Source: Acinetobacter sp. 10FS3-1 (GTDB lineage Bacteria; Pseudomonadota; Gammaproteobacteria; Pseudomonadales; Moraxellaceae). Taken from it: a stretch of DNA of 64,000 nucleotides. The notes below the pieces were generated by a model. It was not told the origin of the DNA. It searched no databases and was given only the letters and a program-made list of their open reading frames with translations. The translations under genes were made by a program, and so were the position numbers. Where the stretch lies: NCBI RefSeq assembly GCF_013343215.1, contig NZ_CP039144.1:331495-395494 (forward strand), written 5' to 3'. Position 1 is the first letter of the stretch, and every line of letters starts with the position of its first letter. This document shows, piece by piece, positions 34,604-44,708 of the stretch.

Positions 34604-35749
34604 ATGAATACTAATGTGGACTATGAAAAATTAGGCAGCCTAGTTGCTAATTTAGAATTAGCCGGAAAAGCCGGAAAGGTTTTCAATCCTGTCTTGCAGA
34701 TGCGCAGTATTGATGTGCTTTTTAAAAGTATGCCACCTACTGACACAGATCAGACTATTTGGCAGCGCACACAAAGCATTTACATCAAGCGTAAACTCGC
34801 GTGTGCTAAACCAGAATGGCACGATTCTGTATTTATCCCAACAGAAGTATGGATGAGCATTCTTGAGCCGTTTAGCCCCGCTCTAACAAATCACCGCCTA
34901 GATCGCACCATGTTCAATGCAATGTTCGCTCAATTAAGCTGTCTTGCAACCTGGCGTTATTCTCAGGGAGTGTACCGTATTGACCCATATTCTTATAAGC
35001 GTGTTTTTAACCTTAATGCGGGTTCAATCCTGAGTATTAAACATATTAACCACTTCCCAGAATGGTGTATCTATATTGAAACGCCTAATTACAAGTATCT
35101 GGGGCGTGAAGTAAAAGGTGTACTCGTTCAACGCAACTATATGAATGAGTTTGACCGTAACAAGCAGCCGGATTCGCTGATCATTTCATTGGACATGGAT
35201 AAAATCTATGACCAGGAAAATGACACTATGAACCCTGCCCCTTATGCAGTGTTCAATACGAATACATTAGAAGATAAATCGCTTCGTGATTGTTTCATGT
35301 TTGGTTACGCCGGTACGATCAATGCTCGCCGTAAAAATATCCCAAGTGAGTATCTATTCTGGACAGAAGAAACCTTAACTCAGGTATTCGGTCCGATCTT
35401 TAGCTTGATCAACTTGATTTGTGAGCCAACTATTTTAGTTGAATCAGAGAACTATATTGGTGTTAAGCCGAGCTATAAAAATATTGAAGCAAGCTTTATC
35501 AGCATGAAAGGCAATAAGCCAAACTACAAGCTTCAAGCTCCAAGTAACCCGCGTATGTGGTCGGTAGCTTCTAATGTAGGTAAAAATAAACGTCTATACG
35601 ATCTCAGAAAGACGCATGGAATGGAATTTACGTCACCAGAACTTGAATGGTTCATCAATATTAATGGTGAATTAGAGATCAAACAGCCTGAGTTTATGTC
35701 TTTTGAAGAAATGATTGAACTCACGAGGTCAGTAAAAATCCCGACCTAA
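34604..35749 (+). CDS. AcrVA2-like protein (candidate inhibitor of Cas12a)
   Basis: Several stretches resemble AcrVA2 of Moraxella as I remember it: CLATWRYSQGVYRID (113-127) against an AWRNTLGIYQLD-type stretch, FPEWCIYIE (151-159) against LPDWCVYV, LICEPTIL (271-278) against CVAEPDI, and NVGKNKRLYD (324-333) against a LGSEVRRYQS-type stretch, all in the same order. AcrVA2 binds the nascent N-terminus of Cas12a and triggers loss of its message; relatives occur on plasmids. This protein is longer (381 aa) with an extra N-terminal 100 residues. Activity and target are unproven. It is monocistronic with a terminator. The 353-base upstream gap is AT-rich and carries the inverted repeat noted at 34325. 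Confidence 0.6.
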   Translation: MNTNVDYEKLGSLVANLELAGKAGKVFNPVLQMRSIDVLFKSMPPTDTDQTIWQRTQSIYIKRKLACAKPEWHDSVFIPTEVWMSILEPFSPALTNHRLDRTMFNAMFAQLSCLATWRYSQGVYRIDPYSYKRVFNLNAGSILSIKHINHFPEWCIYIETPNYKYLGREVKGVLVQRNYMNEFDRNKQPDSLIISLDMDKIYDQENDTMNPAPYAVFNTNTLEDKSLRDCFMFGYAGTINARRKNIPSEYLFWTEETLTQVFGPIFSLINLICEPTILVESENYIGVKPSYKNIEASFISMKGNKPNYKLQAPSNPRMWSVASNVGKNKRLYDLRKTHGMEFTSPELEWFININGELEIKQPEFMSFEEMIELTRSVKIPT

Positions 35750-35767
35750 TTAGTAGTACATTTTGCC

Positions 35768-35804
35768 AATCTCCCGCAAGCTCCCACAAGGGAGATTTTT
35801 TTTT
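35768..35804 (+). terminator. Intrinsic terminator of the AcrVA2-like gene
   Basis: AATCTCCC and GGGAGATT pair and are followed by eight or more Ts. Confidence 0.85.
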
Positions 35805-36627
35805 ACTTTTTATTTTAAAATCTCCCCTAAAAATACGTGATTTTAAGGACATATAAATTTTAAAAATAGAAAATTAAAGTTCCATACACTTTTTATACTA
35901 TATTTATAATTTGAGTATTTACTCTTATTTAATCAATTTCACATATTTAAACATCTCTTAACAGTTATACTGAATTAAGCCAAAAAATAAACATTTTGAC
36001 CAAATGAACAGCGATTTTTGAATATTTGCACTATTTTAGGGTATTGGTCGAGATTTTGATCACTTATTTACCCTCCCAACTTATATATTTTATATATTAA
36101 TAAAGATGGGTGCTTCACGTTATAAAGGATTTTAATATATATAGCTAAAAGTATTATTGAGATAATATAAATATTATAAAAGCGATTATATTTTTGCCTT
36201 TAAATGTATATTTGTAAACACAAACCTATATTAATTAAATTCCTCTTTTGTGCGCCTATTATTTATACAAATTTTTATTTAAAATATTGTTTTATATGAT
36301 TTTTTGTTTTTTTAAGTGTGAAAGTTTGTGAAAAAAATAAAAGTGATAGTTTATTAATATTATTTGCCACTACCGATTACAAATTACCGGTATGCTGATT
36401 TGTTTTATTGGTAATAAACTGACCTTTATCATTAAAAAAAATGGTAAAAAAAGCTCAATTTATATGGATTTAATTTTATTCATATTATATTATTCAGGCA
36501 CAGTGTTGTCGGGCTGCTGATCTTTTGAAGGGTAAGAACAGTACAGCAACTAGCCACTAAGCAGTGACTAGAACTGATGGCAAAATAATTGCGTTGTTGT
36601 ACGTTGTTTTAAGAGTTTAAGTAGTAA
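35805..36627. other. AT-rich gene-free region
   Basis: Over 800 bases contain no plausible gene on either strand and are extremely AT-rich, with long A/T runs such as TATATATTTTATATATTAAT. The right end holds the leader of the next gene with a hairpin (TAGCCACT / AGTGACTA, about 36549-36568). Such a region next to primase genes and direct repeats could be a replication or transfer origin, or H-NS-bound silenced DNA. I found no DnaA box or iteron series in it. Confidence 0.6.
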
Positions 36628-37665
36628 ATGCTTCAGACACACGAGCGAGACATACAAGCTGGCAGCTCCCCGGCTTTACAAGCGAATCTATTGGATTTGC
36701 TAGGTACAAACGTACCCTCTATTAGTGTACGTTTGGATAAAGTGGCACTTAATAAGTTTTTGCGCGACAAATCTGGGTTTCATTCATACGAGAATGATGA
36801 AGCCTTATTCAAAGACGTAGCAAACTACATCAACTATCATCTTCAAAAAGAATATTCTTTCTATTTTCTAACCGTCAGTGCGGGTAACAAAAACTCAATC
36901 ACTATTAAAAATGCGTTTCAGTTGCTTAATGAAAAGCAAATGGCAGCAAATGAAACTGACGAAACAGATAACAAGTCTCTATATAAGAAACTACATGCTG
37001 AAATCAGTTCAGTCTTAAATCGTATCATTACCGAGGTTAGTAAAAACACTTCTCTTCTTAAAGAGTTCGTGAATAAAACAACCACTTCTAAATCTTGGGA
37101 TAGCTTTGTTGAAGCGCGTCAGTTAGGCGCAGTACATGACAATATTGCTGATGCACTCGTAGAGCTGAATAACGATTTAAAAATGTATTTCCTGGATAGC
37201 GAGTTTCTTTCAGTAGATCGCTATAACACCAATATCCCTGCTATCTATCTATATGACTGCCAGTGTCGTGTGATCTGTATGTTCAGTTTACAGACAGGCA
37301 AGCGCACCATTGAAAGTGTCGTTAAGGCATGCGCAGCTATTAGCTGTGATGGTGAAGCTCATGGTCAGTTATTCTACAGTCAGAATGCACAAATTCGCGC
37401 AATTGATGGTATGCCTACCCCATCCGAGGTAACGGAACAATATGTTCGCGTGGCATACAAGAATGAAATTGCTGAGTGGGTAAGCCAAGTTCGTGCTGCG
37501 TTAAATGAAATCGACGCGACACAAAACTTTTTAATGATAGAACTACAAGAAATTGTCGTTAATCGCTTCTACAACGGTTTCGTTGTGGGTCATTTCTTAT
37601 CGAATGAACGAGCATATAACGCATCTAAGATGGCTGTAGCACCACCCAAAATAAGCTACAAGTAA
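36628..37665 (+). CDS. Unknown protein (345 aa)
   Basis: The protein begins MLQTHERDIQAGSSPALQAN and is soluble. The middle is charged and helical, then a segment PAIYLYDCQCRVICMFSLQT is Cys-rich. It sits alone between an 800-base AT-rich desert and a 570-base region with direct repeats, a position expected of a replication or partition gene. I cannot see a Rep, ParA/B or HTH motif, so no function is given. The leader has a hairpin (36549-36568). Confidence 0.65.
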   Translation: MLQTHERDIQAGSSPALQANLLDLLGTNVPSISVRLDKVALNKFLRDKSGFHSYENDEALFKDVANYINYHLQKEYSFYFLTVSAGNKNSITIKNAFQLLNEKQMAANETDETDNKSLYKKLHAEISSVLNRIITEVSKNTSLLKEFVNKTTTSKSWDSFVEARQLGAVHDNIADALVELNNDLKMYFLDSEFLSVDRYNTNIPAIYLYDCQCRVICMFSLQTGKRTIESVVKACAAISCDGEAHGQLFYSQNAQIRAIDGMPTPSEVTEQYVRVAYKNEIAEWVSQVRAALNEIDATQNFLMIELQEIVVNRFYNGFVVGHFLSNERAYNASKMAVAPPKISYK

Positions 37666-37758
37666 ATTTCGCAATCTACTTGAAGTTATTGGGGGTATTA
37701 CAAAGGTTTTTGCCTGATTCAGTAGTGGTGTACTAGATCAGGCAATGTTCGAGAGGTT

Positions 37759-37867
37759 GGTAGCTGTGTGCGCCATAATTCTCAAACAAAAAGTGTGGTA
37801 GCAGTTTGCGCCACGATAATTGGATACGGTTGCAGTTCGCGCCGTAGAAATGGTAGCAGTTTGCGCC
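37759..37867 (+). repeat. Four direct repeats, consensus GGTAGCAGTTTGCGCC
   Basis: Copies are at 37759-37774, 37797-37812, 37828-37843 and 37852-37867, with start spacings of 38, 31 and 24 bases. A fifth partial copy is at 40608, upstream of the second primase-like gene. They could be operators that co-regulate both primase genes or irregular iterons. The rest of the gap 37868-38235 is AT-rich and holds no gene. Confidence 0.7.
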
Positions 37868-38235
37868 GTAGGTGAAGTATGGTTTGGCTATAAACTCATA
37901 ATTAGCGTTCTGATTTATAGTCAAACTTCTCTTTTCATAATCTGATTCAAACAAAATGCGATAACTTAATCAATACTTTAAAGTTACTGGCTAGTCATCT
38001 ACTCTTTGATCACATTAGGAAAACATACAAATGTGAATAAATTATGTGGATTTAGGATATTTTCTAATAACACTATCTTTCTTTACCAACATTTGTGTAA
38101 AGCGAATAGTATTCCTATTTAGAACCTTTTTAAATATTAAATATTGTTATATTTTGAAAATGGCTAATGGTTTTTTATATCCTCATAATTGAATTGATTG
38201 AATTTATAGATTTTATTTAAACCACTGTATAACTG

Positions 38236-40530
38236 ATGGTGACGCGCTTCATGGTTAAAAGAGACTTTACGGAATTTGAGCACAATTTAAGTGACGGTCA
38301 AATAATTGATGCTTTTGAAGATTTTTGCATCCAGAAAGGCTTGATTTTTAATGGCAAGGAATCGCATGTAATCGCAGATGGAAAAACACATTACGTTAAG
38401 GTCGATAATCGAAGTAATAAAAATAGAAATAAAAAGTCAGGTTGGTACGTCTTAGATTTAACCGGTGACATTGCAAAAGGTCGTTGCGGTTGGTATCACG
38501 GTGACAGTCCCTCTTTCTCCTGGCATTTATATTTTGACTACATTGCAAAAAATAAGAATGACCGTGGTATCAAGTTCCAGAAAGCTGATGAATTGTCGAT
38601 TTTGAAACGCCAAGAAGAGCGCGAAGAAAAGATGATCGCGCAGCGTCTTGAAGAGCAGCTTACCGCGAACTCTGCAAAGGTTTATACAGCGTTTAATATG
38701 TGGCGGTCTATCCCGACGACAAGCCATCCCTACACTACTTCTAAGGGGATTGACCCGAAGTATGTGCGAACCCTTAACCCGGCTCCATATACTAAAGAAG
38801 AATTAGAATCATTCGTTCAGCAGCACTATCCGAATCTGTTTAAGCCAGAACTGATTAAACGCATCATGCACTGGCAAGAAAGTGACGATGATAAAGTTTT
38901 CTATGACCGTAACAACGTCCTGATCATTCCGGCATTTGATTTCAACATGGAGTACCGTACATTCCAGTACATTCTCCCGAAGAAAACCAAATATGGGAAA
39001 CAAAAGTTATTTCTGGGCGCACCAGGTACTAAGTCGGGTTCCTTCCACTTGATCTATGATTATGATCTTCCTAATCCAGATCGCAATACTAGATTGAAGT
39101 TTATTGTCTGTGAAGGTTGGGCTACTGGCTTTGCCTTATTCTTGCTGACTAAAGGAACCATCCCTATCATTGTGGCGTGGGATGCCGGTAATGTCATTCC
39201 AGTATGTCGCCAGTTACGCAACACCTATTATTCAGCGAGCATCTATATTTGCGGTGATAATGACCACGATTCTTATAATAAGAATTTGCAGATGATTGTG
39301 AATGCCGGACTGAATCATGCTACTCGTGCAGCAAAACAAGTAGGGGCCGTTGTAGCACTGCCACCTTTTAATAAGGATATTCCAGAGCATAAAGACCTGT
39401 CAGACTGGGATGATTATATGAAGTATGCTGGATTCAATGTGGCGCAGGATGCTCTACGTGCAGCTATGAAAACTACAATTATCCATGCGACCTACAAAGA
39501 CTTGGAAAATGAACATTTACATCAACCGGTGAAATGGTCAGATCGCCTGGAATACATTAATCACTATGCTTTCCCTGTTTCTACCTGTGGTTTTACTCGA
39601 TATTTACAGGCTCAGGTGAACGCCGTCCGTTTAGGTCTAAATGATAACTTTGACGACCAAGCATTAGACAACATTATCCGCTTTAATATGGAACAGACCC
39701 CATGCTATGACTTCCTTCTGGAACAACGCATGGATAACCCCGCTCGTAATTTTGTAAATCGTTACATCAATAAAATGCTCAGTGAATTAGAATCCCGGAT
39801 GGTGATGGATACCGACATTCGCTCACTGGTTCCAGATATTTCAAAACTCATTGATATTTTGCGTCTTTGCAATTCAGAGCTTATAGATCAGTTCCAACAG
39901 TTTATCCGTCAACATTGCTTGCAATACAATAGTGAAGTATGGGTCGATAGCGTGATTGCTCCGCTATTTGATCTTGAAAAACATCCGGCAAAACTTGTAG
40001 CTGATGACATTATTCAGATACTTAAAGATCAGGATATCTTCTGCGAAATCCCGCATTACTACAAAGAACTGATTGGAGAGCCTAAAGATGCCAAGTCATT
40101 TACAAAATATTGGCTATGGTACTTAAATCTTTGCTTTGGCAAAAATATACCTATCCAGTTATGCAACCTCACTCAGCGTCAATTTAAAGAACATTTTGAT
40201 TCATATATACAAACGCATCCTGAGATCGAGGACCGATTCCCAGTAGTAGAAAAAAGTATATCTACTCAAGCTCACCAAGCCCTTGATGGCTCCTTACATT
40301 TAATTGTAAATGATCTGCATAATCAGATGATTGACGAGGAAGTAGAGGACATTCGATTCTATGAAGATCAGGTGTTAAGTGGCTTTAAAATCTTTGCAAA
40401 ATTCCCTGCCCTTATCCATTATTTTAAGCAAGAAGTTATTGGAATTTTCTCGCAAAATGAATCCCCAGAGTGGAGTAAATGCGTAGTTGAAAATATGTGG
40501 GAAAAATACCTACAAACACAGTCAGGATAA
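38236..40530 (+). CDS. Toprim-domain primase-like protein (764 aa)
   Basis: The central region has Toprim signatures: KFIVCEGWATGFALFLL (catalytic Glu293), IYICGDNDHDSYN (Asp-x-Asp, from 337) and later KDLSDWDDY. This layout is found in plasmid and phage primases that make RNA primers on incoming or lagging single strands. The N-terminal 100 residues (W/Y-rich, KSGWYVLDL and GWYHGDSPSFSWH) and the 350-residue C-terminal domain are not recognised. An ATG at 38251 with GGTGA upstream may be the true start. A paralogue follows at 40666. Confidence 0.75.
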   Translation: MVTRFMVKRDFTEFEHNLSDGQIIDAFEDFCIQKGLIFNGKESHVIADGKTHYVKVDNRSNKNRNKKSGWYVLDLTGDIAKGRCGWYHGDSPSFSWHLYFDYIAKNKNDRGIKFQKADELSILKRQEEREEKMIAQRLEEQLTANSAKVYTAFNMWRSIPTTSHPYTTSKGIDPKYVRTLNPAPYTKEELESFVQQHYPNLFKPELIKRIMHWQESDDDKVFYDRNNVLIIPAFDFNMEYRTFQYILPKKTKYGKQKLFLGAPGTKSGSFHLIYDYDLPNPDRNTRLKFIVCEGWATGFALFLLTKGTIPIIVAWDAGNVIPVCRQLRNTYYSASIYICGDNDHDSYNKNLQMIVNAGLNHATRAAKQVGAVVALPPFNKDIPEHKDLSDWDDYMKYAGFNVAQDALRAAMKTTIIHATYKDLENEHLHQPVKWSDRLEYINHYAFPVSTCGFTRYLQAQVNAVRLGLNDNFDDQALDNIIRFNMEQTPCYDFLLEQRMDNPARNFVNRYINKMLSELESRMVMDTDIRSLVPDISKLIDILRLCNSELIDQFQQFIRQHCLQYNSEVWVDSVIAPLFDLEKHPAKLVADDIIQILKDQDIFCEIPHYYKELIGEPKDAKSFTKYWLWYLNLCFGKNIPIQLCNLTQRQFKEHFDSYIQTHPEIEDRFPVVEKSISTQAHQALDGSLHLIVNDLHNQMIDEEVEDIRFYEDQVLSGFKIFAKFPALIHYFKQEVIGIFSQNESPEWSKCVVENMWEKYLQTQSG

Positions 40531-40607
40531 GGCTTTCAAGTTTATATAATATCGCCCTTGCGATAAATAATTAAGCCTTTATACTGGATTTAGAGCCTTA
40601 CTTAAAT

Positions 40608-40623
40608 GGTAGCAGTCAGCACC
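40608..40623 (+). repeat. Diverged fifth copy of the primase upstream repeat
   Basis: GGTAGCAGTCAGCACC matches the 37759-37867 consensus at 13 of 16 positions and lies 43 bases upstream of the second primase-like gene. Confidence 0.5.
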
Positions 40624-40665
40624 ATTCAGGGTTACTTGAAATCAATAAACTAAAGGCAGTTTCCA

Positions 40666-43428
40666 ATGTCCAGACCTAGCAATAGTGCTATTCATGGTTA
40701 CTCAATTGACGAGGTATACAAGGCAATTGAGGAACACTTGATTGAAAAGGGGTTTGACTTTTCCAAAAAATCATTCGATGCAACTTTTGGTAAACGAGTA
40801 GTTGCAGACATTAAGACCGGCTCCGGCAAGTTTGGTGAAGGTCGTGGAATGTATGTCATCCATCCCAATATTAACAACGAGACAGGCGAGTATTGGAGTA
40901 CCGTAACTTACAATACTTTTGCAGCCAATGGCGTAAACCAATCCTGGTCCTTTGCTGAATACTATAAGGAACACAAGGAAGAACGCTTACGCACAGGCAA
41001 GGTAGAACCGCAAAAAATCAGTCCAGAACGTAAAGCTGAAATTGAAAAGTTAGCCAGGGATGCCGAGCTTGCAGAACAACGTGAAGCAGCTCGAAAAGAA
41101 CTGCTTGCGACCGCAGCCAAAGTCTATACTGAATTTGATTTTGCTCGTGCTTCCGATATTCATGTGTTCAGGAATTATAAAAACCATGTGAATAAATATC
41201 CTTATATCCAACATAAGGGCTTTTCGCATGCGTATGGAGCCAAATTCCTACCTACTACTGCTATCAATATCAAAGACCTTAAAGCCTTTGTAGATCAAAA
41301 CTATGCTGATAAGTTCCCAGAACCAAAACAACGTCAGGCTTTGGTTACAGCCGTTCTTGATCTTGAAGACAAGTTCATCAACATGAGCGAAAAGGAAAAT
41401 GCGAAATCGCGCCGTAATTTTGCGCAGCTTATGTTGCCTTTGATTAATGTGAATAATGAGATTACTTCTGCACAGTTACTCAATGGTTTCTACAATAAAA
41501 ATGATAGTGGACCTGATGTTTTTGGTCGCAAAAAATTAGTATCCATGAAAGCCCTGTTGAGTAATGGTGTCACCAAAGGCAGTTTCCAGGTGATTAATTC
41601 AACTGGTAAGCCTGAGGATAGCCAGTTTAATCCCAACAAAAAGATTTATACACTTGCCGAAGGTTGGGCGACCTCGATTAGCTTGTCACAGCTTTCCGAA
41701 AATGCTTATCCAAATTCTAAGCACCAGATGCAGCATTTGTTTGGTGTGAACACACTTAATTTGGCTGAGATCGCTCAACGTATTCTTGAAGTGAATAAGG
41801 ATGCTCTTGTTCTCATTGCATACGACAACGATGCCAGTAATCTACATGAAAAGTTAGGTATCAATGCCGGGATTGAAACTGGATGCCGGGTGTTCGCTGA
41901 GATCGGTCCATTTGGTGCACCTGAACTTCAAAAGAATGTTCGTACTATTGCCCCTCCTGTTCTGGAAACTGATAAAGGTATCAGTGATTGGAATGATGTT
42001 GTAGTCGGTAAAGGCATGGCACAGGCAATTGAAATATTTAAGTCGGTCATGGCTGATGCTGCTGATCGCCGTAAGAACAACGTCAATGAGTACCAATACT
42101 TAGTTGATGTCTATGATGCTCAACGTGAAAACTTCTTTAACAGCCTTTCTAAAGAAGAACAAAATGAATATCGCAACCCCCCAGAAGGCGGTAAGCTGAA
42201 AAGCCCTTATGTGGTGAAATTCAGCACCATTATTGCTGAAAAGATTGAGGATGCTAATTTTAATAAAGAGTACGAGAAGCGTCTAAAAGAAGCCCAGAAT
42301 GCCCCTGCTGCGCCGGCACAAACTAAGCAACCTAATAAGGCCGTTTTGCCGAAAGATATGCCATTGGATAAAAGCTTAGGATTCCAGTATGACTTGAACC
42401 GTCCTGTAGCACCTGTCCAGGTAAATGCCAAAGAACCGGCTGTTAATCTATTGGCAAGTTTGATGCAAAGCGTGGATATGAACGCTGTACGCAATTCAGG
42501 CTTAAATCTGGTGAGCGGTGAAAAGCTCGTTGATGGTTTTGTGCGTGAGGAACCAAAACAGGCTGCTCCGGCTCCTGTAGTGGATACCCCTGCTGCTGCA
42601 CCTAAAGATGAACCTGTTGTACGTGCAGAAACATTAAATGAAAAGATACAAACCAAGATGCCTGTAATTGATGCGGATACCGCAGCAAAATATGAGCGTC
42701 AGCCGATTGAATCTGCTCCTAAAGGGGCTTCACCACAAGATCGCGCAGAGAACCTAGATCACCGTAAATCAGAGCTGTTCACAGCTTTCTGGTTATATCA
42801 GTCTGAGATTCATCGTGCAAAAGAAATCATTGCTCAGGCAGAGGTAATGCCAGATCAAGCACCGGTACAAGAAAAGGTGCGTGAGCTGAGTTCTACTGAT
42901 CAGCAATTCTTAATCAATGAGAATACGATCAGTCAAAGTTTTGCATTGGTGGCTACGGACCCAGAGCTTCGGGAAAAACTAATTACTGATCTTCAAGACA
43001 TTGTGGACAATAACCCGCATTGGGAAAATTTAGGTCGCTTCACTACATTTATTAACGATCACGTTATTGCAATGGATGATGCACAGCGTCAGAACATGCT
43101 TTTGCAGAACAATGCTGTAACCAAGATCATTGCCAATTTGGGTAGCACTGAACAATATGCCCCAGAAACTATCCAGGCAATTTCCGAAGCCCTGAAAGAC
43201 ACCAGTAACTTAGCAACAAGCCGTATTGGTCGTCAGTCTTTATATGGTGAAGTGGTAAGTGCCTTATACCATGCAGATGAAGAACCTCAATGGGTTAAAA
43301 CAGCGATTGAATCTTGTAATAACTACATGAACCGGTCTTTACAGCGTATTGAGCGTGAACAAACTCAAACTGCTGCTGTTCAGCAACAACCACAAGCTAC
43401 AGCATCCAGTCCTTCAATGGGAATGTAA
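40666..43428 (+). CDS. Second Toprim-domain primase-like protein with a long C-terminal extension (920 aa)
   Basis: The N-terminal 100 residues are similar in plan to the upstream protein (an IDEVYKAIEEHLIEKGFDF helix and W/Y-rich strands). The Toprim motifs are IYTLAEGWATSISLSQL, ALVLIAYDNDASN and ISDWNDVVVGKG. From about residue 560 there is a Pro/Ala-rich linker and then a helical C-terminal domain of about 220 residues (from ENLDHRKSELF). It is probably a paralogue with a different partner-binding end. It ends in a strong terminator. Both genes share an upstream repeat, which suggests joint control. Confidence 0.75.
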   Translation: MSRPSNSAIHGYSIDEVYKAIEEHLIEKGFDFSKKSFDATFGKRVVADIKTGSGKFGEGRGMYVIHPNINNETGEYWSTVTYNTFAANGVNQSWSFAEYYKEHKEERLRTGKVEPQKISPERKAEIEKLARDAELAEQREAARKELLATAAKVYTEFDFARASDIHVFRNYKNHVNKYPYIQHKGFSHAYGAKFLPTTAINIKDLKAFVDQNYADKFPEPKQRQALVTAVLDLEDKFINMSEKENAKSRRNFAQLMLPLINVNNEITSAQLLNGFYNKNDSGPDVFGRKKLVSMKALLSNGVTKGSFQVINSTGKPEDSQFNPNKKIYTLAEGWATSISLSQLSENAYPNSKHQMQHLFGVNTLNLAEIAQRILEVNKDALVLIAYDNDASNLHEKLGINAGIETGCRVFAEIGPFGAPELQKNVRTIAPPVLETDKGISDWNDVVVGKGMAQAIEIFKSVMADAADRRKNNVNEYQYLVDVYDAQRENFFNSLSKEEQNEYRNPPEGGKLKSPYVVKFSTIIAEKIEDANFNKEYEKRLKEAQNAPAAPAQTKQPNKAVLPKDMPLDKSLGFQYDLNRPVAPVQVNAKEPAVNLLASLMQSVDMNAVRNSGLNLVSGEKLVDGFVREEPKQAAPAPVVDTPAAAPKDEPVVRAETLNEKIQTKMPVIDADTAAKYERQPIESAPKGASPQDRAENLDHRKSELFTAFWLYQSEIHRAKEIIAQAEVMPDQAPVQEKVRELSSTDQQFLINENTISQSFALVATDPELREKLITDLQDIVDNNPHWENLGRFTTFINDHVIAMDDAQRQNMLLQNNAVTKIIANLGSTEQYAPETIQAISEALKDTSNLATSRIGRQSLYGEVVSALYHADEEPQWVKTAIESCNNYMNRSLQRIEREQTQTAAVQQQPQATASSPSMGM

Positions 43429-43446
43429 TACGCCGTCGAAAAAAAT

Positions 43447-43469
43447 GCCCTCGTAAAGAGGGCTTTTTT
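43447..43469. terminator. Bidirectional intrinsic terminator
   Basis: GCCCTC and GAGGGC pair around GTAAA, with A and T runs on the outside, between convergent genes. Confidence 0.9.
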
Positions 43470-43506
43470 AATGTTTTGGGATTTGCCGGCTCCAAGTGGA
43501 GTTGAT

Positions 43507-44454
43507 TTAAAAAAAATTCGACAAAGCATTACTACGGCGTTCAAATGCCGCATACCAGGTAGGTTCATTAACTTTTGACCATGCTCTCACTTTTTTGCTG
43601 TTTGCATAGCAGCGTGACAGTAAAGTTTGCGCCTTAGCCTTGTCCTGATCAATCAGAGGGTTTGCGCCGTAATACAAATCAAATCCTACAGCTTCTAATA
43701 GATTATCGTCTGTTGAAGAATCTAGGTAGCTAAGAGCCTTTTTTTGGTCATTAGGAATGCCATATTTTCCTTTAAGGTAGATATAGAAGAGAGCTTCACG
43801 CGCCTGGTTTTGAATGTGTAATGGGATGCCAAACTCATTCACTACAGTTTCGTAGTTGCTCAATATTGTGAGAATTTGCTGTGGGCTTAGTTCTTCTTCT
43901 TTAGCGAGGAAATAAGCGTTGTAATCCACTAGAATTGACGGATAACCTACTTGCCCCAAGATGCGTACCAGAACTGTTTTAAGTTCTTTTAATTGGGCTT
44001 GTACTTCGACTGGAAAGCTCTCATGCAATGGGATATTCAGAATCCCGCGAAAATCATACGACATGCAGAGAATACGGTACAGCTCATAAGCAATGTATTT
44101 TTCAAAATCTGATTCTTTATCCAGTGTTTCACCAAATGACTTGATGATTTCTGAATAGTATTTGATGCCCTTTAAGTAGTTCTGGTGGTACACCGGGGTA
44201 TTGGCATCTTTAATATTTTGAGCCACGAAGTCATTTAACTGATTGTGGTAATAGAGCCACTTGATATTTACCAAGTTGCCAAAGATATATGCTTTCGCCA
44301 GAAGATAACGTGGCTCAATTGCATCATTTGTATCGAGTTGCAAACGTATTTGTTCGAGCTGCTTGAATACAGCTCCTTCCCCTGCGCTGTATGCTGCTAA
44401 TAAATCACTGTGCATTTTGGCAGTGCTATATGCGTCTGTTGAGGGTTCAGTCAT
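43507..44454 (-). CDS. Sel1/TPR-like repeat protein (315 aa)
   Basis: The C-terminal half has Sel1-type helical repeats: IYLKGKYGIPNDQKKALSYL and LYYGANPLIDQDKAKAQTLL, each followed by a second helix. The rest is also helical. There is no signal peptide, so it is probably a cytosolic scaffold for protein contacts. It is monocistronic, with a 438-base upstream region (44455-44892) that carries two palindromic boxes and the rightward promoter of the next gene; the 240-base ORF in that region looks spurious. Confidence 0.65.
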   Translation of the reverse strand: MTEPSTDAYSTAKMHSDLLAAYSAGEGAVFKQLEQIRLQLDTNDAIEPRYLLAKAYIFGNLVNIKWLYYHNQLNDFVAQNIKDANTPVYHQNYLKGIKYYSEIIKSFGETLDKESDFEKYIAYELYRILCMSYDFRGILNIPLHESFPVEVQAQLKELKTVLVRILGQVGYPSILVDYNAYFLAKEEELSPQQILTILSNYETVVNEFGIPLHIQNQAREALFYIYLKGKYGIPNDQKKALSYLDSSTDDNLLEAVGFDLYYGANPLIDQDKAKAQTLLSRCYANSKKVRAWSKVNEPTWYAAFERRSNALSNFF

Positions 44455-44694
44455 TCATATTCTCGCTTATTCTTGATCTAAAGACCGAGTTAAATACATC
44501 GGGAACGCTTTATTAATGGATGAATAATACCCTACTGTCATGCGCCTACATAGAGGGAAAAACTAATCTCATTGAAAACAATAAGAAAAAACCACTAATG
44601 ATATTAAAGAACACACAGAGATTAGAGCCAGATCAGTGACTACTTCATGGTTAAATTGGGAAAGTTTGCCGATTTTTTTGTTGAAAACTTCCAA

Positions 44695-44708
44695 TCTGTA
44701 TATACAGA
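44695..44708. promoter_or_regulatory. Palindromic box TCTGTATATACAGA
   Basis: A perfect 14-bp palindrome between the Sel1-like gene (leftward) and the gene at 44893 (rightward), 105 bases before the -35 of the latter. Confidence 0.5.

Noticed and set aside
36628..37665. Replication initiator for the repeats at 37759
   Set aside because: The position is suggestive, but no winged-helix or other Rep motif is visible in the protein, and the repeats lie 3' and irregularly spaced.
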